Source: Colius striatus
Lineage: Eukaryota; Chordata; Aves; Coliiformes; Coliidae
Assembly (NCBI RefSeq): GCF_028858725.1
Contig: NC_084761.1
Span: 93,459,971 to 93,523,970 of the forward strand
Direction of reading: 5' to 3'
Length of the DNA stretch: 64,000 nucleotides
The notes beneath the pieces are model-generated. The model had not been told where the DNA came from, ran no database searches, and saw only the letters and a list, made by a program, of their open reading frames with translations. Numbering within the stretch: position 1 is the first letter of the stretch; each line of letters starts with the position of its first letter. Of this stretch, positions 57,401 through 64,000 are shown in pieces. The position numbers and the translations under genes were made by a program.

Positions 57401-60400
57401 TCATTGTGAAGGATCCTAGGAAGTAAGATCAACAACAGCCATAGTTAGTTTATGTTAAGAGCCTTATGCACACAAACTCCTTTTCACTCAACTGGCTGCA
57501 GTTAAGCTTTCTTGGATCACACATTACTTTGTGGAGAACTTGCTCTTGCTGGGTTGCTGTGGATGGGCTTCTACTGCTCTTGCAGCTGACAAGTGCTTGA
57601 CTGCTATCTTTCACAACTTGGTTTGACAATGGCTTTTGCATTTGAGTGTTCATCTTTGCCCCAGATCATTGTGGCAGGATCTCCTCATTTAAATTCTTGT
57701 GGGCAAGGAGAACTTCACTATGTTGAGTTCACCAAGTAGCAATGAGGCTGTGTGAGCTTTAAAGTCACCCTCTTCCTCTGCAGTTCCTCAGTGCTGTGTT
57801 TACTTGCCTTGCTGCTTTGCTATAGAGGTGAGCACTTGTAGAAAGACTTGGAAAACTTCTTGACATTTCTAGAGAAACCTCAGAACACAAAGAAAAGATG
57901 GGAACAGACTTCACAAGCTGAAGAAATACAGTCTTTCCATCATACTTGGCTTTAAGTTTAGATTTGGGAGTAGAAGTAGTTGTGCACTGACCCTCCTCAG
58001 CACCTTCCACACTTTGGCTGACACAAACAGGCGAGTCAACACCTGCAAAGAGAGTGACCTAGGTGAAAATGGGAGGACAAGAGATGGGAATGGGAAAACC
58101 ACAGCACTTCTAAGAAATGGCCTTTAGGACAGCATTTCCTGGAGTATGTTCAGGGAATCAAAACAATGCAGGTAATTTTGCAAATGTACAATTAAGAAAG
58201 CTCAGAGGCAGAAAGCAGATATGAAGCTCTTGCTGCTAACACAGACTATTTGCTGCTGTTCTAGTCTCCTTGAAAATACAGAGAACACTTTTTGACAACC
58301 AGCTTTTCTGGTTAAAATAGATTGAGGATCTTCCCAATACTCACCTCCAGTGGAAATGGAAAAGGAGAACAATTCTGCTTATGGCTTCAATTATATGATT
58401 ATACCATGTGCCTACAAGAGCTATGTTTCATGGTGAGATCCACAATAACCTGATTTATATTTTATATTTTTGTAAGATTCAGAGCATTTTCTCTCTTTGT
58501 TATCAACTCTAATCTATGAATTTTCTTCAACATATGGAAAAACTCAACAAAACGCTGTCTAGCACTTCTAAAAGTTTGCATCCTCCCAGAGTATTGCTTC
58601 TAGTAGATCATAAATCCATCCTTTTTTTGTTTCAGCACATTTCAAAGCAAAGGCACAATGCACTCCTGACCTTCCTGTCATCGTCTGGAGCATTCTTTCA
58701 CCTGTCCACAATACATTTGCTCCAAACCATACTCCAGCATTTCCCTCGGTACTACATAGCCTTCTCTATGAAGCTGTTATCTCAAAAGGAAACAGATGGG
58801 AAACAGTCATGATTAGCACAAGACACTGCTTCTTATCTCTCAGTCTTCCAGAAGCTGAAATCCTCCTCTGAAGTTTCTGTGTAAGGATACATAAAAAACA
58901 ATGAAAATTAATCCTCCTCCCAAATGCCTATTAAAATCACAACTGTAAGTTCTTCAGTGATTTCAGAGCAGCCATTCCTTGGCTTGTTTTGGCCAGTGGG
59001 TGTATTATCTACAACCATGGCCCTTTTCAGACTGTTATCACATCAATATCAGATCATCTTTGCATCACAGAGATAAGTGTTTCTGCTGAAAAGGCTATTG
59101 CCCAGGCTGGGGGACACTGCTACACAATAGCTGCTTCTAGCTTCTATGAGAAATCTGGGTGAGAGAAAGCTGCCAGCAACTCTCTTGTGCTTTAAGGTCT
59201 TGGCACAGCCACAGCCCACACCTGTAGATTTCCTCATTGTTTCCTCCAGGACCAATTGGGATTGCAGACTGATAGTTGCATTGGTGTGGGATGAGAGGCA
59301 AAAGCCAACATCAAAGAGATGCCAAGCAAGTTTGAATGCTCCTGTCCTGGAAGAGCACAGAGCTTAAGTCTGGCAAATGCCTCCATGGTTTCCTAAATCT
59401 CTACTACATCTCCCATGCTTCAATGTGGCCTCATCTCCAGGGCTGGAAGAATAAAAAAAGTCTGAGTGGTTTCCTGACCTCCTCATTTACAGCAACAAAA
59501 CCATTACTGTGCTGATTGCAACCCACCCCCATGAGTCACGGTCAGAGCAGCCAAAAACAGCCCTCTGCTGCAAAAAAACAGTGCCTGATAAATCATCCAG
59601 AAGAGACAGCTGCCTCATTTATTTCTTCTCAGCCTTCCCCTCCTTTAGCCACTGTGCAGAACCACTGCAGAATAAGCTGTAGGAAATACCAGACCTTAAC
59701 CCCTACACCTGTGCAGCAGGCTGTGTGTGCATCACTGTGTTCCTGCAACTGGCTGTTCTGACCACACTGCTTAGCAAGACTCTTGGTAGCACCATCTGAA
59801 TTGATGAACACCAGAAGAGGAAATATCAGCCTGTGCTTGTTTATCCTCTCTTATGGACAGAGTTATAGGACACATTGCAGCAGCTGTTACAAAGACCATT
59901 GTTGGAGCACAGGGTGAAGGATGGGACTTAGTGTGCAGCCTGGTTAGTGTGTGCACCTTGATGAGCAGTTTCCCAAAGGGAGGTGAATTCTCCATCATTT
60001 TGAATCTTTGCCTGAAGTAAGGACATGATCATGACAGAAAAACTGTGTTTGGCACCGACATCACTTGTTCTGGGAAGAGTTCCGATTGATTGGGTTTGGC
60101 TTTGAAAACCTGTACAGGAAACCTGCACTTCATTTCAGCCAATCTGCTACACTACTAGCAGCATCCCAACCAGTAAGCAGCAGCATGACACAGGACTGAG
60201 AGGAGCTCCCATCAAAATGTCCTAATCCTAAGTAAAAACATACAAATCCTTCTACAAATCAACCACCCTTCATTTTCTGCTAACACCTGTTTTCTTCCCT
60301 CTTGCTTACCAGGGAGCTCATTATCCCAGCTGCTAACAGCCTTCCCTGATTTCTAACCTAGATTTATTCATAGCCCCTTCATGCCCATTTGTTCTTGTGC

Positions 60401-60429
60401 CAACATTGTCCTTAGGCTGAAATAACACT
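57401..60429. other. Intergenic; no gene seen
   Basis: No supported exon, RNA gene or young transposon. Confidence 0.5.
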
Positions 60430-60645
60430 TTTCTCTCCCTAGCATATTTATAGTCAGCCATCACATCCTCCCTTGAGCTTTTGTTTTGTTAAACTAAACA
60501 AGCCAAATTTACAGTCCCATCTCATGTAACAGATTCTCCATAGTCTTAGTCCTAGCCTTGCTTGATCAGGACTCAGATCACCTTTCCAGTTCCAGGAGGT
60601 CCAGCCAACTCCAGATGTCCAGATTGTTGCAGGTTCTGCACGTAG
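60430..60645 (-). repeat. Ancient CR1-like LINE remnant
   Basis: TATTTATAGTCAGCCATCAC, CTCCCTTGAGCTTTTGTTTT, GTTAAACTAAACAAGCC and AACAGATTCTCCATAGTC, followed by ACTCCAGATGTCCAG, follow the inverted order of the old CR1 RT C-terminal/3' region. It underlies part of a 214-codon minus frame (61217-60573) that I therefore reject as a gene. Confidence 0.55.
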
Positions 60646-61868
60646 TGTCTGGGTGAGGAAAAAAACAGAGAGAAATAGTGCAGCAAAGTTTTGACCCAGA
60701 TATATATGCCAATAGGTCCCAAGTGCTGCCACCACACACAGCTCATGCAACACTTGCAATGGGGCAGATCCCCATTGCACAGCCTAGAACACGGGATGTG
60801 AAGCAATAAGCCCAAGGGACGAATGGTTGTGAATACAAGCTGAGTGCTTAGTGTCACAGCAATTTCTTCACCAGTTAGGAGGGTTTCTTCATTCATGTCC
60901 TGGGTTTTGTTACTCTCATGAGCCCATCCTATAATCACACTTTGTAGAATAACTAAAAGAAAATACAGAACAGCAACACAGTGAGTTGCATGAAATAAGG
61001 GTTGGCTCACAAAAGAAGAAATCATTTGTGAGTATTGAGGAAAGGTGGACACATCTAGACACAATTGGTGATGGAGTGGAGAGATGGGAAGGACTGGGAA
61101 GGAAAGAAGCAATGCCATTGTGTGATCTGAGTAGAGATTACACCATGCCATTAAGTCCTTTGAGCTTCTCCCCACTCCTGGCAAGCCTCTGCCTACACAG
61201 AAGCATACAAGTTGCACAGGGAGCCTTAATTATGGCTTCTGATTAGGCATCTGATCTGAGTGCTTGCTTTTAGAACTTTGATTTCCTTTCAGCATGTATT
61301 TTTCCCTTTACTTGATCATTTTAAAGGTTATATTTCAAGTAAGCTTAGTCTTGATAGTTCTTCTAGTGGCATTTCACCGTTGAGATGTACATCACTGACG
61401 ATGAGCCGCCTGACCAGAAACAGGGAGGTTATTGTAATCACCCTCTCATCATGAAGAATCAGCCTTTGTGTCAGCTCTCAGAGGCCAGGGACAGAGGATG
61501 ATGCTGAGCTTTCCTGTTAGTGTGAATTTACATTGATTTTGCTGATGGATGGGTGTTTGTTTGGACAGCTGATTCACCTGAGCTAACATTTTCCTATTCA
61601 TCTTGCTTGGGGAAGATTATAATAACTTCTCAGAAAACTCAGGACTAGTAATTCAAATAAGGCCATGGAAAGTTACTCTGGAGTGACCCAATGTCCCAAG
61701 ATACTGCATTTCATTGTTTATTTACTAGGAGGAAAACCTAGCAGTAATTTCTGCTATGCAAAATGCTAAGTGTTTCTGAAATTCTTGCCTTGTGCAGGAC
61801 TTTTCCTACTTAGCAATGATCAACAATGACTTAATTCAGATTTGGCTGGACTAAGCAGTAGGACTCCA
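60646..61868. other. Intergenic; nothing recognised
   Basis: No supported exon or repeat. Confidence 0.5.
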
Positions 61869-62558
61869 TCATAGAATCATAGAATCAGAGAATCAGAGAA
61901 TCAGAGAATCATAGAATGGTAGGGGTTGGAAGGGACCTTTAGAGATCATCTAGTCCAACCCTCCTGCAGAAGCAGGGTCACCTAGATCAGGTCACATAGG
62001 AACATGTCCAGGCCAGTCTTGAAGACCTCCAAGGAAGGAGACTCCACAACCCCTCTGGGCAGCCTGTGCCAGGGCTCCCTCACCTCACAGTGAAATAGCT
62101 TTTTCTTATATTTAAGTGGAACTTTTTATGTTCCAGCTTCATCCCATCACCCCTTGTCCTGTTGCTAGATACTATCTACTATAGAAAAAAAGGATGTCCC
62201 AGCCTCCTGACACCCATTATTTATATATTTGTAAATGTTAATAAGATCTCCCTTCAGTCTCCTCCAGACTAAACAGCCCCAGTTCCCACAGTCTTTCCTC
62301 GTATGAAAGATGCTCCAGTTCCCTGATCATCTTGGTGGCCCTGTGCTGGACTCTCTCCAGCACTTCCCTGTCCCTCTTGAGCTGAGGAGCCCAGAACTGG
62401 ACACAGGACTCCAGATGAGGCCTCACCAGGGCAGAGGAGAGCAGCAGGAGAACCTCCCTTGACCTGCTGGCCACACTCTTCTTGACACATCCCAGGATGC
62501 CATTGGCCTCCTTGGCCACAAGGGCACATTGCTGGCTCATGTTTAGCTTATTATCATA
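61869..62558 (-). mobile_element. CR1 LINE, longest copy in the window, with RT C-terminus still open
   Basis: The 3' tail has six 8-bp units at 61869-61917 (CATAGAAT and CAGAGAAT variants). The 3'UTR follows (GGTTGGAAGGGACCTTTAGA in inverted view, GTCCAACC, GGGCAGCCTGTGCCAGGGCT). The minus frame 62540-62238 encodes about 100 residues of the CR1 ORF2 C-terminus, including [39 protein letters not shown] and [13 protein letters not shown]. The element is 5'-truncated, with only a fragment of the reverse transcriptase ORF and no ORF1 or endonuclease, so it is not autonomous. The intact frame suggests a fairly young insertion. Confidence 0.95.
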
Positions 62559-63102
62559 CTACATACGGTGCAAAACTTCAGCAACACGGTGCATGGCAGA
62601 GAAAATAGAAATAAGGGATTTTAAGAAGCCCACTCATGGAGAGGAAGTCCTATCTTTGATCCAAGGTGTCTTGAGGGAAGATGGCGTGATGGTGAGGAGC
62701 TCTTGGCCAGCAAAGAATTGCCATCACCATACTCAATTACCTTCTTATCAGCAGCTCCAGATAAACCAAGAGATCAAGAGGAGAGGAGAAGGCAGTAACA
62801 GAGGACAAGTTTTTGAAGCTTCAGCATTTTCAAGAACCTGTTTTCCATGTTTCTACTTTTTCTGCCCAAATTGTCCTCTGATCCCATTTAGCTGTGGGAT
62901 GTCAGAAAGTGAGTGTGTGCTGTGAGGATCGGTGCACTCATAAAACTGCTGTGAGAGAAGGTCAGACAGAAATGTCCTCCAAGTCCAACAACTCCAAACA
63001 AATTCAGCAAAGGCACTTAATGATATATGTGTTGTGTTTAGAAGTCTCCAAATTTTGACCTGTCATTTAAATCCCAGTATATAAAGTTCTGACTCATCTG
63101 TT
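62559..63102. other. Spacer between two CR1 copies; nothing recognised
   Basis: The plus frame starting at 62482 spans the CR1 edge and has no domain. Confidence 0.5.
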
Positions 63103-63330
63103 GTAGAATCATAGAATGGTGGGGGTTGGAAGAGACCTTTAGAGTTCATCCAGCCCAATCCTCATTAAAGCAGGTTGCCCTCAATCAGGGGGCACAGAAA
63201 AGTCTCCATGTGGGTTTGGAAACCTCCAGAGAAGGAGACTCCACACCCTCCCTGGGCAGCCTGGGCCAGGGCTCCCTCTCCTCAACATCAAACAAGTTTT
63301 TCCTTATGTTTAAGTGAAATTATGACATCT
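63103..63330 (-). mobile_element. CR1 LINE 3' fragment
   Basis: Short tail (GAATCATAGAATGG), then GGGGGTTGGAAGAGACCTTT, AACCTCCAGAGAAGGAGACT, CACCCTCCCTGGGCAGCCTG and GTTTTTCCTTATGTTTAAGT, all inverted. It is the same orientation and a closely related subfamily to the 61.9-kb copy, but only about 225 bp survive. Confidence 0.93.
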
Positions 63331-64000
63331 CCCCTGAGCGAGAGAGCAGAGGATGTTGATACTGAACATAAGAACTGAAATATAAGGAAATGGTTCTTAT
63401 GTTGTGGTTCAGACAAGGGATATTTGAACTACTTAACCAGATCTTTTAAAAATGCATTTGAATGACAGTGGTAAAATCCCCCACTAACAATTTACAATTA
63501 GCCTTCTCAGACTCCTCTTAACATTTACAAAAGAACTGACCACATTTTTAGTACAGCTGATAATTCAGCTTCAGACCAACACTGAAACTGCCTTGTCCTG
63601 GCCAGTCCAATTCATGGTTCAAATATTGTATTGTTGGGTTAATTCAGTATTTTATTAATAAAAAGCTGAGCTTCAGTGATGTTTTCTTGGGTTTAGGGCA
63701 GTTTATTTAACAGCTCTAATAAAATATATTCAACTGAAATTGATACTGAACCCATCTCTCTGGAACAACACTGCTCCAAAACTATGGAGGGCCTAGAGAG
63801 GATGCCAGGTAGTCTGTTAAAAGGCAATTTCCCCCCCAGTAAATCTTTGTTCTCACACACTGGGAAGTTGTTAACAGTGAGAGTGGAGAACTCTGGTCCA
63901 ACAGTGTCTGGCAGCAGACGACCACACAAGGTGCAAGACTGAGGAGAACTAGGCCATAAATTATCACCTCATTATGTTACTATTTAAATAGCCTTAGGGA
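63331..64000. other. Intergenic right edge; nothing recognised
   Basis: AT-rich sequence with only short unsupported frames. Confidence 0.5.

Noticed and set aside
60573..61217. 214-codon minus-strand frame with hydrophobic segments
   Set aside because: Its 3' third overlaps an ancient CR1-like remnant and the rest has no recognisable family.
1..64000. CRISPR arrays, insertion sequences, tRNA or rRNA genes, prophage
   Set aside because: No spaced direct-repeat array, no tRNA cloverleaf with a T-arm GGTTCRA motif, no rRNA signatures. The sequence is eukaryotic.

Overview
The window looks like non-coding vertebrate DNA, almost certainly from a bird. At least ten CR1 LINE fragments end in the avian-type 8-bp tail built on ATTCTATG. 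A solo endogenous-retrovirus LTR resembles one that is widespread in bird genomes. There are no bacterial operons, and apart from one 5' gene end nearly every open frame is a chance frame or lies inside a repeat. The species cannot be named from sequence alone.

Layout. Positions 1-3300 carry the only gene-like structure: a CpG island (about 1780-3260) and the 5' end of a minus-strand gene. It has a non-coding first exon ending at 2182 with a near-consensus donor. A 1.17-kb intron follows, then exon 2 (1010-901), which holds the start codon and a 20-residue signal peptide and ends in a phase-1 donor. The rest of the gene runs off the left edge. I do not recognise the protein; a secreted or type I membrane product is the inference.

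From 3.3 kb to 64 kb I see no supportable protein-coding gene, so this is about 60 kb of sequence upstream of that promoter. It contains CR1 copies in both orientations (about 13.5, 18.1, 23.4, 25.2, 32.2, 38.0, 42.8, 52.8, 61.9 and 63.1 kb, one nested in another), more ancient CR1-like and MIR-like remnants (27.3, 40.0 and 60.5 kb), one solo LTR (32.9-33.45 kb), a 280-bp perfect heptanucleotide tract (41.0 kb) and two minisatellites (3.0 and 53.2 kb). Four stretches of homeodomain- or POU-site-rich unique sequence look like conserved non-coding elements.

How it fits together. The most economical reading is a gene-poor regulatory domain flanking the promoter of a signal-peptide gene. Candidate enhancers and CTCF-like sites sit among decayed retroelements. 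No exotic system is evident. The items most worth checking are the 5' exon pair, the perfect 14-bp-stem hairpin at 4.1 kb, the GC-rich candidate exon at 5.85-6.2 kb, the well-preserved ancient SINE at 27.3 kb and the nested CR1 at 13.5 kb.
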